A stretch of DNA of 64,000 bases from Rhodococcus tibetensis (GTDB taxonomy: Bacteria > Actinomycetota > Actinomycetes > Mycobacteriales > Mycobacteriaceae). Shown here piece by piece: positions 8,230 to 16,752 of the stretch. The stretch is taken from contig NZ_JANFQF010000002.1 in NCBI RefSeq assembly GCF_024438035.1, positions 248,001 to 312,000 of the forward strand, read 5' to 3'. The notes below the pieces were generated by a model that did not search any database, had not been told where the DNA came from, and saw nothing but the letters and a program-made list of their open reading frames with translations. Every line of letters starts with the position of its first letter. The stretch's first letter is position 1. The position numbers and the translations under genes were made by a program.

Positions 8230-9135
8230 TCAGGCGCGTAGGTGTTTGACGAAGTGCTCGCGTGCGGCGCCGGAGACCTCGTCGAAGCCGGGACCTTCGT
8301 AGAAGTCGAAGTGTCCGCCATGGGTGACGACGAGCTGCTTGGGCTCGCGGGCCCGCTCGTAGGCGTCGAACGCGAGAGCGTAAGGCGTACACGCGTCCTC
8401 GTCGGCGATGATCATCAGCAGCGGCGTGGGCGAGATCTGGCTGATGAAGCTGCCGGGGTCGAATTCGCCGGCCATCTCCAGACTGCGCGCCGTCATCTCG
8501 TTCTTCCAGTTCGGAGCCCGGTCCGCCGATACCTTGGTGAACCACTCGTAGGCATCGGGCTGGGGCATCGCGGCCTGCCCCATCGGGTCGGCTGAGACGG
8601 CCGGGAGCGTCGCGGGCTCACCACCGGCGAACCGGTTGAGACGGTCGGCGTCGAAGTTCCCACGGACGTGGGGCAGGAAGTCCGGCCGGATCAGCCGGTC
8701 CAACGTGGCCGGACCCGAGATCATGGGCACCTGGGCGACGACCGCCTTGACTCTTTTGTCGATCGCCGCGACCATCAGACCGATTCCACCGGAGAAGCTC
8801 GAGCCCCAGACGCCGACCTTGGACTCATCGACCTCGGGGCGGGTGGTGGCGTAGGTGATCGCGTTCCGATAGTCCCGGTACTGGAGTACCGGGTCGAGCT
8901 CTTGACGAGGAGTTCCGTCGCTGTCACCGAAGTTGCGGTGGTCGTAGACGAGCGCGTTGAGGCCGGCTTCGGCGAAGACGCTGGCGTAGTCGTCCAGGTA
9001 CATTTCCTTGACGGCGGACATGCCGTGCGTCAGGACGATGACCGGTGCCGGGGTGGTGGTGTTCTGCGCCGGGTAGAACCAGCCGCGGAGGGTGACGTCG
9101 CCTTCACCCTTGAATTCGATGTCTTCGCGATTCAT
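8230..9135 (-). CDS. alpha/beta hydrolase (copy 2)
   Basis: The 301-aa protein is identical to the product of 373-1278: an alpha/beta-hydrolase fold with a GSSFSGG nucleophile elbow, THGM oxyanion segment and GGHFDF histidine. It has its own ribosome site and hairpin terminator. The single base difference between the two repeats lies about 41 bp upstream of this start, so the two copies may be expressed differently. Same functional uncertainty as copy 1. Confidence 0.85.
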   Translation of the reverse strand: MNREDIEFKGEGDVTLRGWFYPAQNTTTPAPVIVLTHGMSAVKEMYLDDYASVFAEAGLNALVYDHRNFGDSDGTPRQELDPVLQYRDYRNAITYATTRPEVDESKVGVWGSSFSGGIGLMVAAIDKRVKAVVAQVPMISGPATLDRLIRPDFLPHVRGNFDADRLNRFAGGEPATLPAVSADPMGQAAMPQPDAYEWFTKVSADRAPNWKNEMTARSLEMAGEFDPGSFISQISPTPLLMIIADEDACTPYALAFDAYERAREPKQLVVTHGGHFDFYEGPGFDEVSGAAREHFVKHLRA

Positions 9136-9434
9136 GTGCTTTTCCTCTTCACGCCGGGTTGTGTGTCGGACACTGCCAACCTAGGAATGCACGAGCGGGC
9201 TCTGATAGAACGAGTGCGCCCTCTACTGGTACCGGTGCGCCAACAATCACGCCGAAACGGGCAACCGGGGTCTCCGCACTGTCGCTGGAGGTTGGTGAGC
9301 GTGTACCGCGCGTGAGCGACACCGGCACACGAGTCGGTGGGCCGCGGAACCGAATCGAACTGCAGCACAGGTTGAGTCGGCCACATGCGAGCAGATGGTC
9401 CGAGAGCGAAGCTGTTTGTCGTAGATCCAGCGTG

Positions 9435-9890
9435 TCAGGCGAGGATTCTGGTCACCGACTCGGCTACGCACACTGGCCGGTCCGATCCTTCGCGCTCGAT
9501 GGTGATTTGGCTGATCATCTGGACGCCACCGGAAATGTCGGTGACTTCCAGGAGCCGGATAAGTCCTCGCACGCGGCTGCCAACCGGTGCCGGGGCCGGG
9601 AACCGGACCTTGTTGAGCCCGTAGTTGATTCCGGCCGTTGCCCAGGGCACTGGGATGACGTCTTCGAACATCGGGGCGATCAGGGACAGGGTCAGGAAGC
9701 CGTGGGCCACGGTCGTCCCGAACGGCCCACCGGCGGCTCGCTCGGGATCGACGTGTATCCACTGGCGATCCTCGGTCGTGTCCGCGAAACCGTTGATGCG
9801 GTCCTGGGTGAGCTCGAACCAGCGGCTGTTGCCGAGGTCGGTGCCGGCCGCTGCTCGAATGTCGTCTAACGAGTTGAGTGTAGTGGTCAC
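9435..9890 (-). CDS. MaoC-family (R)-specific enoyl-CoA hydratase
   Basis: A 151-aa single hot-dog-fold protein of the MaoC / hydratase-2 family. The catalytic Asp-x4-His is seen in EDRQWIHVDPERA (about residues 41-53), followed by GTTVAHGFLTLSL, typical of the family. It would add water across a 2-enoyl-CoA to give an (R)-3-hydroxyacyl-CoA. Its start overlaps the stop of the upstream SDR by 4 bp (ATGA), so the two are translationally coupled, and the FabG-like SDR is a plausible partner. About 300 bp separate its stop from the hydrolase upstream region; I saw only the repeat boundary there. Confidence 0.9.
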   Translation of the reverse strand: MTTTLNSLDDIRAAAGTDLGNSRWFELTQDRINGFADTTEDRQWIHVDPERAAGGPFGTTVAHGFLTLSLIAPMFEDVIPVPWATAGINYGLNKVRFPAPAPVGSRVRGLIRLLEVTDISGGVQMISQITIEREGSDRPVCVAESVTRILA

Positions 9891-10624
9891 ATCGAGATCC
9901 CGCCGTCGACAGGCAGCACGGTGCCCGTGATGTATGCGGCTTCCTCGGATGCGAGGAAGGCGACCGCCGCGGCCATTTCACTGGGCGGTGCGAAACGTCC
10001 CGCGGGGATCTGCCGGGCGATTTCGGCCTTCTTGGCCTCAGGGATGCCGGCGATCATGCGTGTGTCGGCGTTGGGGGAGATCGCGTTGACCGTGACGCCG
10101 AAGCCCGCCAATTCCTTGGCGGCAGTCTTCGTGAAGCCGATGATCCCGGCCTTGGCCGTGGCGTAATTGGACTGTCCAATGTTGCCGTGCAGACCGGTGT
10201 AGGAGGTCACATTGATGACCCGGCCGTAGTTCTGGGCGCGGAATTGGGGGACAGCCGCGCGGGTCATCCGGAACGTGCCTCCGGCGTGGACGGCAAGAAC
10301 TCTCTCGAAGTCATCGTCGGTCAGCTTCCACAACATATTGTCGCGCAGGATGCCGGCGTTGTTGACTACCACGTCGAGACGTCCGGTCTCGGACACCGCC
10401 GCGTCGACGATCCGCTGAACCGCGTCGGTGTCGCTCACGTCGGCGACCACGCTGCGGGCGGTGATCTCACTGGCGGCCTGGTCGAGGGCTTCCTTGTCCA
10501 GATCGACAAGGAACACGTCGGCGCCGGCGCCGGCGAACAGCGCGCCGATCTCCTTGCCGATCCCCTGTCCGGCGCCGGTCACGACCACGGTGCGGCCGGT
10601 GTAGTCGAAGCTCAGATTCGTCAT
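9887..10624 (-). CDS. SDR-family 3-hydroxyacyl dehydrogenase / ketoreductase (FabG-like)
   Basis: A 245-aa classical short-chain dehydrogenase. The nucleotide-binding GAGQGIG is at 18-24, NNAG at about 87, catalytic Ser in INVTSYTG, and YATAK as the Tyr-x3-Lys pair. The C-terminus GTVLPVDGGISM is typical of FabG-like members. Asp at the end of beta-2 (FLVDLDKE) suggests NAD+ preference. It would oxidise the 3-hydroxyacyl-CoA made by the adjacent MaoC protein (4-bp overlap). Likely in one transcript with the crotonase gene upstream. Confidence 0.9.
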   Translation of the reverse strand: MTNLSFDYTGRTVVVTGAGQGIGKEIGALFAGAGADVFLVDLDKEALDQAASEITARSVVADVSDTDAVQRIVDAAVSETGRLDVVVNNAGILRDNMLWKLTDDDFERVLAVHAGGTFRMTRAAVPQFRAQNYGRVINVTSYTGLHGNIGQSNYATAKAGIIGFTKTAAKELAGFGVTVNAISPNADTRMIAGIPEAKKAEIARQIPAGRFAPPSEMAAAVAFLASEEAAYITGTVLPVDGGISM

Positions 10625-10740
10625 GTCGGGTTCCCGGCCTTACCGGCCATGGAAAACAGGTTGCAACTCATGTCACTTTCCTTACACCTTGGGGCGAACT
10701 GTTTGGGTAGTAATGGAATTCGGGTCGTTCTCCGCTGCGA

Positions 10741-11526
10741 CTACTTGCCCTGAAAGTTGGCCTGGCGGCGCTCGATGAACGACTGGATACCCTCTTGAAA
10801 GTCGTGACTGTCGAAGACGGCGCCCTTCACGTCGTCGATCGCGGCGACGGCGGCCGACTCGCCCTGTTCGAGGTACTTCAGGGCGGAAGCCTTGGTGGCT
10901 CGAACGCCGAGTGGGGCATTGGCACAGATTTCGCGGGCCAGTTCGATCCCGCGCTCGATGTGCTGGCCGAAAGGCACGACTTCTTGGACGAAGCCGAGCT
11001 CGAGGGCGCGCTGGGCGTCGAACTTGTCGGCCCGGAGCAGGTGGTACATCGCATTGCCCCATCCGGTCCGGGTCAGGTAACGGAAATGGGCGCCACCGAG
11101 GGGTGCGAGGCCACGGGCGACCTCGAGCTGCTGAAACTGCGCGGTGTCGGCGGCAACCACGATGTCGGCGGCTAACATCATCTCGATGCCGACGGTGAAG
11201 GTGATGCCCTGAACCACGGCCACGATCGGCTTGGTTGCCCGCCGCCCCAGAGCAAACGGATCGACCAGAGCCGGGTCGATGTCCGCGTCTGCTCCAGGAC
11301 CGAAGAACTTCGGCATGTCCAAGCCTGCGGTGGTGTTTTTCCCGGCGGAGCGGAACACCGCGACCCACAGGGAGTCGTCCTCGTCGAATGTGGTCAGGTG
11401 CTGGGCGAGCTGGCGCATCATGTCCGGCGTGTAGGAGTTCATTTTGGACTCGTTCTCGACCGTGATGATCGCGATGTTGCCGTCTGTCTCGAGTGTGACC
11501 TCGCCGGGCTTGCGGTCGTGACTCAT
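10741..11526 (-). CDS. crotonase-fold enoyl-CoA hydratase/isomerase-like protein
   Basis: A 261-aa crotonase-superfamily protein: SAGKNTTAGLDMPKFF carries the first oxyanion segment, and VQGITFTVGIEMMLAADIVVAA the second. One general-acid/base Glu is probably present (QQLEVARG), but the position of the second hydratase Glu appears to be Tyr (GNAMYHLL), so the chemistry may not be simple hydration. I chose the ATG at 11526 because AAGGAG precedes it and the longer frame from 11610 would run through a palindromic operator. It heads the minus-strand group with SDR and MaoC. Confidence 0.85.
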   Translation of the reverse strand: MSHDRKPGEVTLETDGNIAIITVENESKMNSYTPDMMRQLAQHLTTFDEDDSLWVAVFRSAGKNTTAGLDMPKFFGPGADADIDPALVDPFALGRRATKPIVAVVQGITFTVGIEMMLAADIVVAADTAQFQQLEVARGLAPLGGAHFRYLTRTGWGNAMYHLLRADKFDAQRALELGFVQEVVPFGQHIERGIELAREICANAPLGVRATKASALKYLEQGESAAVAAIDDVKGAVFDSHDFQEGIQSFIERRQANFQGK

Positions 11527-11575
11527 GAAGTGGCTCCTTGTCCATGGTGAGTTCGCGCCAGCGACGTGGGAGGCG

Positions 11576-11601
11576 ACGACTAGACTGAATCGTCTAGTCG
11601 T
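11576..11601. promoter_or_regulatory. palindromic operator upstream of crotonase gene
   Basis: Perfect 10-bp arms ACGACTAGAC and GTCTAGTCGT around a 6-bp spacer, 50 bp upstream of the crotonase-fold ATG in the 453-bp divergent region 11527-11979. The form is typical of a TetR-family operator; no TetR gene lies next to it. The rest of the region shows one further hairpin (11712-11736) and no gene I can support. Confidence 0.65.
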
Positions 11602-11711
11602 TGTGGCCAAATGTCAACAGGAGCACACATCCACGCGCAGTGGCGCGATTCGCACCGAAGTGCCGCCTGACGGGTACCCGCTCACCGGCGGTGGCACACC
11701 TATACCGGGGT

Positions 11712-11736
11712 GCGGCGCATTTGTCCTATGCGCCGC
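11712..11736. promoter_or_regulatory. 9-bp hairpin in divergent intergenic region
   Basis: GCGGCGCAT pairs with ATGCGCCGC around a 7-nt loop. It is 244 bp before the acyl-CoA ligase start and 185 bp before the opposing gene, so it is not an obvious terminator for either. It may be an operator or a leader structure. Confidence 0.35.
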
Positions 11737-11979
11737 CGCTCGCGCATTCGTAGGTTTGTGTTCGTCCCCAACCACGACACCTGTGGCGGACCTCCAAGGC
11801 GGTCGGAGAATCGGTCACCGCAGGCGGCAGCGCCCCAACTGTGCCGGAACCGATTCCGTCTTCCGGGGGCTCCATGGGAGGAGTGGGCGGCTCCGCCCTG
11901 CTGCCGCCGACGGAATATGGCTGGTACGCGGTGATTCCGACCTCGATCGAACTCGCACACCATGTTAGGTGGCCTTGCC

Positions 11980-13434
11980 ATGAACTTCGCGTCTCTGCCC
12001 GACCGTCGTGCCGAATCGAGCCCAGATCGGCCGGCGGTATCCGATGGGCGCCAGTCGCTCACCAATGCCCAGCTGCTGACCAGAATCCGGGGCGCGGCCC
12101 GACACCTTTCCGACGTCGGAATCGGTTCTGATGATGTCGTGGCGGTCAAGCTGACGAATCGCATCGAGTTCGTGCTCCTGCTGTTCGCGGCCTGGCGGCT
12201 CGGCGCCGTCGTCACCCCGGTCAATCCGAGCCTTACCGACGGCGAGGTCGCACGACAGCTGCACGATTCGGGCGCACGTCTGCTTGTCGTCGAGGACGGT
12301 TCGGCAGCGGCGGGCGTCGCGACGCTCGCCGTCGACGACCTGTACTCAGAGGGGATGGGGCTGGATCCGGCACCACAACTGGACGGGTCCGCGCTGGCTC
12401 TCTTGATCTACACCAGCGGCACGACGGGGGTACCGAAAGGAGTGATGCTCGCCCACTCCAACATCGACGCAATGACGGACATGGCGTGCCAGTGGCTCGA
12501 GGTGGGGCCGGCGGACCGCTGCTTGCTGATCCTGCCGCTCTTCCATGTCTTCGGCATCATGATCAACGTACTCACGCCGCTGCGCGCAGGCGGCAGTGTC
12601 GCCATCGCCGACCGGTTCGATCCCAAGACCTTCTTCGACCTCGTCGAGCAGGAGCGCCCCACCTATTTCAGCGCGGTGCCCACGATCTACAACATGCTCG
12701 ATGCGCTGCCGGTCGATGTTCGACCCGACACGTCGTCCTTGCGGTACGGGCTCTGCGGTGCCGCACCCGCCTCGGCGGAGTTGCTGACCCGCTTCGAGGC
12801 TCGGTTCGGGTTCCGCCTCATCGAGGGCTACGGGCTGTCCGAAGGAACGTGCGTCTCTACCATCAACCCCCTCGCGGCTCCGCGACTCGGCAGCGTGGGG
12901 CGTCCCCTCCCGGGTCAGGAGATCCGAATCGTCGACGAGGTGGGCACGGTGCTCGAGCCCGGCACGATTGGTGAGGTCATCGTGCGTGGCCGCAATGTCA
13001 TGTCTGGTTATCTCGGTCGGCCGGAGGAGACGGCGAAGACGATCGTGGATGGCTGGTTGCACACCGGCGACGTCGGCTACCTCGACGCGGACGGCTACTT
13101 GTTCCTGGTCGCACGATTGAAAGAAATGATTATTCGTGGCGGCGAGAACATCTACCCCAAGGAGATCGAGGACGTCCTGACGGCCGATCCTTCTGTCCTC
13201 GAGGCGGCCGTTATCGGTGTACCCGACGACAAGTGGGGAGAGGTGGTCGTCGCCTACGTCCAACCGCGATCAGGCGTCAGCGTCGATCCTGCGACGCTGA
13301 CTGCGCTGACTGAGCAACACCTCAGCGGCTACAAGCGGCCGACCTCGTTCTTCGTGGTTGACGCCATCCCCAAGAACGCCGTCGGCAAGATCGACAAGGT
13401 CTCGCTACGAGCCGCCTACGCTGAAGCCCTGTGA
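11980..13434 (+). CDS. acyl-CoA ligase (class I adenylate-forming), B
   Basis: A 484-aa AMP-forming acyl-CoA ligase with YTSGTTGVPKG, YGLSEGTCVS, GWLHTGDVGYLD, IIRGGENIYPKEIE and the C-terminal lysine in PKNAVGKIDK. It is highly similar throughout to ligase A (5539-7011). The ATG at 11980 is preferred over 11962 because AGGTGG sits 7 nt upstream and its N-terminus (MNFASLPDRRA) aligns with that of the paralogue. It activates an unknown acid, feeding the beta-oxidation-like enzymes around it. It precedes the enoyl reductase at 13601 on the same strand. Confidence 0.92.
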   Translation: MNFASLPDRRAESSPDRPAVSDGRQSLTNAQLLTRIRGAARHLSDVGIGSDDVVAVKLTNRIEFVLLLFAAWRLGAVVTPVNPSLTDGEVARQLHDSGARLLVVEDGSAAAGVATLAVDDLYSEGMGLDPAPQLDGSALALLIYTSGTTGVPKGVMLAHSNIDAMTDMACQWLEVGPADRCLLILPLFHVFGIMINVLTPLRAGGSVAIADRFDPKTFFDLVEQERPTYFSAVPTIYNMLDALPVDVRPDTSSLRYGLCGAAPASAELLTRFEARFGFRLIEGYGLSEGTCVSTINPLAAPRLGSVGRPLPGQEIRIVDEVGTVLEPGTIGEVIVRGRNVMSGYLGRPEETAKTIVDGWLHTGDVGYLDADGYLFLVARLKEMIIRGGENIYPKEIEDVLTADPSVLEAAVIGVPDDKWGEVVVAYVQPRSGVSVDPATLTALTEQHLSGYKRPTSFFVVDAIPKNAVGKIDKVSLRAAYAEAL

Positions 13435-13600
13435 CCAACGGAAAGACTGGCAGGAGAAGGGTGCCGCGCGACTGTGGCGCATCCGGCGCCCCCACACGTG
13501 CGCTCGACCAGGATTGTTCAGGGCCGTGGTCACGCCGTGGCCGCCTTGGACTGTCAAAGAACGCACTACTTGGTCTTTCGACCATTGACCGGAGGTAACG

Positions 13601-14584
13601 ATGAAGAGGTTGCACATGCGGGCCTTCGGGAAGCCGAGCACGGCCCCGGAGCTGATCGAGTCGGAGACTCCCGAACCCGGAGCAGGACAGGTGCTCGTGG
13701 CGTTGGAAGCCGCCCCCATCAACCCGTCGGACCTGCTCCTCATCAGGGGACTCTATGGGCATCGCCCAGCCCTGCCCGCCACCCTGGGCACCGAAGGCGT
13801 CGGTCGAATCGTCGCCGTTGGCCCTGCAGTCGATCCTGTCCGCATCGGCGAGCGGGTCCTGATCATCCCCACCCTGAAGCACGCCACGTGGCAGGACCAG
13901 ATCGCGATCGACGAGGACGACGCCATCGTGGTCGATCCGGCGGCCGATGTCCTCCAGCTCGCGATGCTCGGCGTCAACCCCCTGACTGCCGATCTCCTGC
14001 TCCGTCGCTTCGTCGATGTCCCGTCGGGCGGGTGGGTCGGACAGACTGGCGGCAACTCTGCTGTGGGCCGCTCCGTCATCACCCTGGCCAAGCAGGCCGG
14101 CTACCGCACTCTCAACGTAGTGCGCCGCCCCGAGGTAGCCGCGGAGCTTCTGGAGTTGGGCGCCGACGCCGTTGTCGTCAGTGGACCGAATCTCGGTGAG
14201 CAACTGAAGAAGGCGCTCGGGGACGAGCGGATCTCGCTCCTGCTCGACGCGACCGCCGGGGACGTGGTCGCGGAACTCGCTCCCTGGCTCCTCCACGGAG
14301 GCACCCTCGTCAGCTACGGAGGAATGAGCGGCGCCCCGGTCGTCGTCCGACCGGGCGACCTCATCTTCCGCGATCTTCACGTCCGGGGCTTCTGGCAGAA
14401 GGGCTGGCTCGACACAGCGCCTCGCGAGGAGTTCACCGCCGCCTATGCCCGGCTCGCCGCCCTCGTCGCCGACGGCACCCTGCGGGTCCCCATCGCCGCC
14501 ACCTACCCGCTCGAGAAGTACCAGGATGCCCTGGTTCACGCCACCCAGGCCGACCGAGTCGGGAAGGTGCTCTTCGCCTGGTGA
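13601..14584 (+). CDS. MDR-family trans-2-enoyl-CoA/thioester reductase (MECR-like)
   Basis: A 327-aa zinc-independent medium-chain reductase of the 2-enoyl-thioester reductase (ETR/MECR) type. Family marks are INPSDLLLIRGLYG (with the catalytic-Tyr region), LGTEGVGRIVAVG, LKHATWQ, GVNPLTADLLLRRF and QTGGNSAVGRSVI, the NADPH-binding segment, with LNVVRRPE. It should reduce a 2-enoyl thioester with NADPH. GGAGGT precedes the ATG. It follows ligase B after 166 bp. The 283 bp after its stop (14585-14867) hold no gene I recognise. Confidence 0.88.
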   Translation: MKRLHMRAFGKPSTAPELIESETPEPGAGQVLVALEAAPINPSDLLLIRGLYGHRPALPATLGTEGVGRIVAVGPAVDPVRIGERVLIIPTLKHATWQDQIAIDEDDAIVVDPAADVLQLAMLGVNPLTADLLLRRFVDVPSGGWVGQTGGNSAVGRSVITLAKQAGYRTLNVVRRPEVAAELLELGADAVVVSGPNLGEQLKKALGDERISLLLDATAGDVVAELAPWLLHGGTLVSYGGMSGAPVVVRPGDLIFRDLHVRGFWQKGWLDTAPREEFTAAYARLAALVADGTLRVPIAATYPLEKYQDALVHATQADRVGKVLFAW

Positions 14585-14867
14585 CAATGATGTCAATTTG
14601 CGGGAAGAATACCTTCGCCGAGGCGCGTCCGTCTCCGTCGGTGGCATGCTGAATACGTTGCTCGACATCGGCTTTCACCGCATGCGACGAACTCGACTGT
14701 GATGCTGTGCACGTCGACCAACCGCTGGTTGATCCGTCGTCGGGTGTGCCGCTGTTCGCGCAGCGAGTCAGATCCTTCAGCGGGATCGCGTCGAGGATCG
14801 GACTGAACCCCTGAGCAATCGTGGTGGTCCACGGTTAGGGGCAAGGCAGATGTGTCGGGATATCGTT

Positions 14868-15716
14868 TCAGAACCGTCGGTCGGACCCGTCCGCCGTAGC
14901 CGCGAGGGCGCGTAGCAAGCGTGTCTGGGCCGCAGCCTCGAGCTGCCGTTGATGCTCCAGGTTCACGACCTCGGCCGACTGCACCAGCTGCTTGACCTCT
15001 CGGGCGGCGGCGGTATCTGCCTGCAGAAGAGAATGAGCCATGGCCTGGGCCTCGATATCGAGATCGCTGACAGGGACCACACTGTGGGCCAGTCCCAGCG
15101 AGAGTGCCTCTGTGGCGCCGACATCGCGTGCACGGACGCAGATTTCGAGCGCGCGGCCGTACCCGACTTGCCGGACGAGGGGTGCGAGCCCGGTCAGATC
15201 GGGCACCAGGCCGAGTGCGGGCTCCTTCATGCAGAAGATGGCGTCGTCGGCCACAATCCGGAGATCGCACGCGAGTGCGAGCTGGAAGCCGGCACCGACA
15301 GCGTGTCCCTGGACAGCGGCAATCGAGATGAAGTTCGAGTCGCGCAGAAACATGAAACCATCTTGATACTCACGTATGGTGCGCGCGATCGTCACGTCGG
15401 AACCGTCGAGTAGACCGGTGAGGGTCTCGTCGTCGGCAGCGTCTTGCGGAGATCCGGGGCCTTTCAGCATCGATCGATCCAAACCGGCCGAAAAACTACG
15501 CCCTTCAGAGCGAACGATGACCACCCGAATGTCAGTCGGCATCGTCCGCCCCAACGCGGCGAGTGCTCGCCACATTGCCGGGCTCTGCGTATTGCGTCGT
15601 TCAGGTGTGCACAGCGTGATCTCGCCGATCGGCCCGCTCTGTGTGAATCGGAGCCCTGCCGACTGTAGCTCGGCCTCCGTCGGGCCCGCCATCGATCGAT
15701 CATCCACTCGAGTCAT
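14868..15716 (-). CDS. enoyl-CoA hydratase/isomerase family protein
   Basis: A 282-aa crotonase-superfamily enzyme: SEGRSFSAGLDRSML and VQGHAVGAGFQLALACDLRIVA form the oxyanion hole, and both hydratase glutamates look present (MKEPALGL and GRALEICVRA). It probably hydrates an enoyl-CoA. The ATG at 15716 (MTRVDDRS) has GGGAGA upstream; a longer frame from 15788 lacks support. It is divergent from the SDR at 15957, and the palindrome at 15814 lies between them. Confidence 0.87.
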   Translation of the reverse strand: MTRVDDRSMAGPTEAELQSAGLRFTQSGPIGEITLCTPERRNTQSPAMWRALAALGRTMPTDIRVVIVRSEGRSFSAGLDRSMLKGPGSPQDAADDETLTGLLDGSDVTIARTIREYQDGFMFLRDSNFISIAAVQGHAVGAGFQLALACDLRIVADDAIFCMKEPALGLVPDLTGLAPLVRQVGYGRALEICVRARDVGATEALSLGLAHSVVPVSDLDIEAQAMAHSLLQADTAAAREVKQLVQSAEVVNLEHQRQLEAAAQTRLLRALAATADGSDRRF

Positions 15717-15813
15717 CGTCACTTCTCCCAGCTCAGTGCGTAATATGGCGCTCCGCTTGCACTCCGGCCGGAGTGCAAGCGGACACAACGATCATCTACC
15801 TCAACTTTTCATT

Positions 15814-15829
15814 ATGCAACAAGTTGCAT
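15814..15829. promoter_or_regulatory. palindromic operator, second site of shared motif
   Basis: ATGCAACAAGTTGCAT: 7-bp arms around AA. Its inner 14 bp are identical to those of the site at 2061-2078. It sits between the divergent enoyl-CoA hydratase (starts 15716) and SDR (starts 15957) genes, 98 and 128 bp from their start codons. Confidence 0.7.
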
Positions 15830-15956
15830 TAAAGTGGGCGGTGGCATTTCCTGATCGGTCCTCGATCAGGCTCACACTTGACCGCGATAGCGATCGTTCT
15901 CTACTCTGCGGGGAAGGGTGTGCGTAGACCACCTCATTATTCTCGGAAAGGACGTC

Positions 15957-16739
15957 ATGTTCCCCGAACTGTTCGCAGTTTCAGGCAAGACGGTTCTGGT
16001 CACCGGTGGTACTCGTGGCATCGGCTACATGATCGCCGAGGGTTATCTACGGGCAGGCGCCCGGGTGTACATCTCTTCCCGTAAAGAAGCCGCGTGTGCC
16101 GAGGCTGCGAGAAACCTTTCGGAATTCGGTGAGGTGCATGCCATTCCGTGCGACGTATCCAGCGAGGAACAGTGTGCCGCGCTGATGGACGCGATCGGGG
16201 CACGGGAGCCGAGCCTTCACGTGCTGGTCAACAACGCCGGTGCAACCTGGGGTGCACCCTTTGACGAGTTCCCCGACTCCGCGTGGGACAGGGTGCTCGC
16301 CGCCAACGTCAAGGCACCATTCACATTGACCAAGATGGCGCGTCCGCTCCTGGAGAAGGCGTCCAACCAAGATGACCCTTCCCGCGTGATCAACATCGGC
16401 TCGATCGACGGGCTTGCAGTGCCGGGCGTCAGCAATTTCTCCTACTCGGCGTCCAAGGCCGCCCTCCACCACCTCACTCGCCACATGGCCGCGGAGCTCG
16501 CGCCGTCGATTCTGGTCAATGCCATTGCGCCTGGTCCGTTCCCGTCGAAAATGACGGCTGCGATGTTGGCTGAGGTCGGCGATCAGCTGAAAGGCGCCTC
16601 CCCGGTCGGTCGGATCGGTGAGCCCGCCGACATCGCTGCGACTGCGATCTTCCTGAGTTCTCGTGCCTCGAATTACGTGGTCGGTGCGGTCATCCCGCTC
16701 GACGGCGGTCTGAGCACAACCATCGGCCTCACATTTTAG
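15957..16739 (+). CDS. SDR-family oxidoreductase
   Basis: A 260-aa short-chain dehydrogenase. TGGTRGIG near residue 16 binds the nucleotide; SSRKE after beta-2 suggests NADP(H). NNAG, a catalytic Ser in NIGSIDG and YSASK are all present, with VIPLDGG at the C-terminus. It resembles RhlG-type 3-ketoacyl reductases. The ATG at 15957 has GAAAGGA upstream; the longer frame from 15918 is not needed. It leads a plus-strand operon with the acyl-CoA dehydrogenase (13 bp later) and MBL hydrolase B. Confidence 0.9.
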   Translation: MFPELFAVSGKTVLVTGGTRGIGYMIAEGYLRAGARVYISSRKEAACAEAARNLSEFGEVHAIPCDVSSEEQCAALMDAIGAREPSLHVLVNNAGATWGAPFDEFPDSAWDRVLAANVKAPFTLTKMARPLLEKASNQDDPSRVINIGSIDGLAVPGVSNFSYSASKAALHHLTRHMAAELAPSILVNAIAPGPFPSKMTAAMLAEVGDQLKGASPVGRIGEPADIAATAIFLSSRASNYVVGAVIPLDGGLSTTIGLTF

Positions 16740-16752
16740 AAGGATTTCTGCC

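Larger units (their letters stand above)
7858..9260. repeat. long direct repeat, right copy (matches 1-1403)
   Basis: Identical to 1-1403 except C9176 against T1319. The right boundary is exact at 9260. Immediately beyond it the sequence is a short spacer leading to the 3' end of the MaoC gene, whereas the left copy runs on into the 3' end of the PadR gene. The copy therefore joins two different flanks. Confidence 0.97.

Noticed and set aside
10655-10668. Possible third copy of the TGCAAC operator (ttgcaact)
   Set aside because: Only one half-site is present and the AA-spaced second arm is missing.
13322-14668. Long minus-strand frame opposite the MECR-like reductase
   Set aside because: Antisense shadow without motifs; the plus-strand gene has clear family signatures and a ribosome site.
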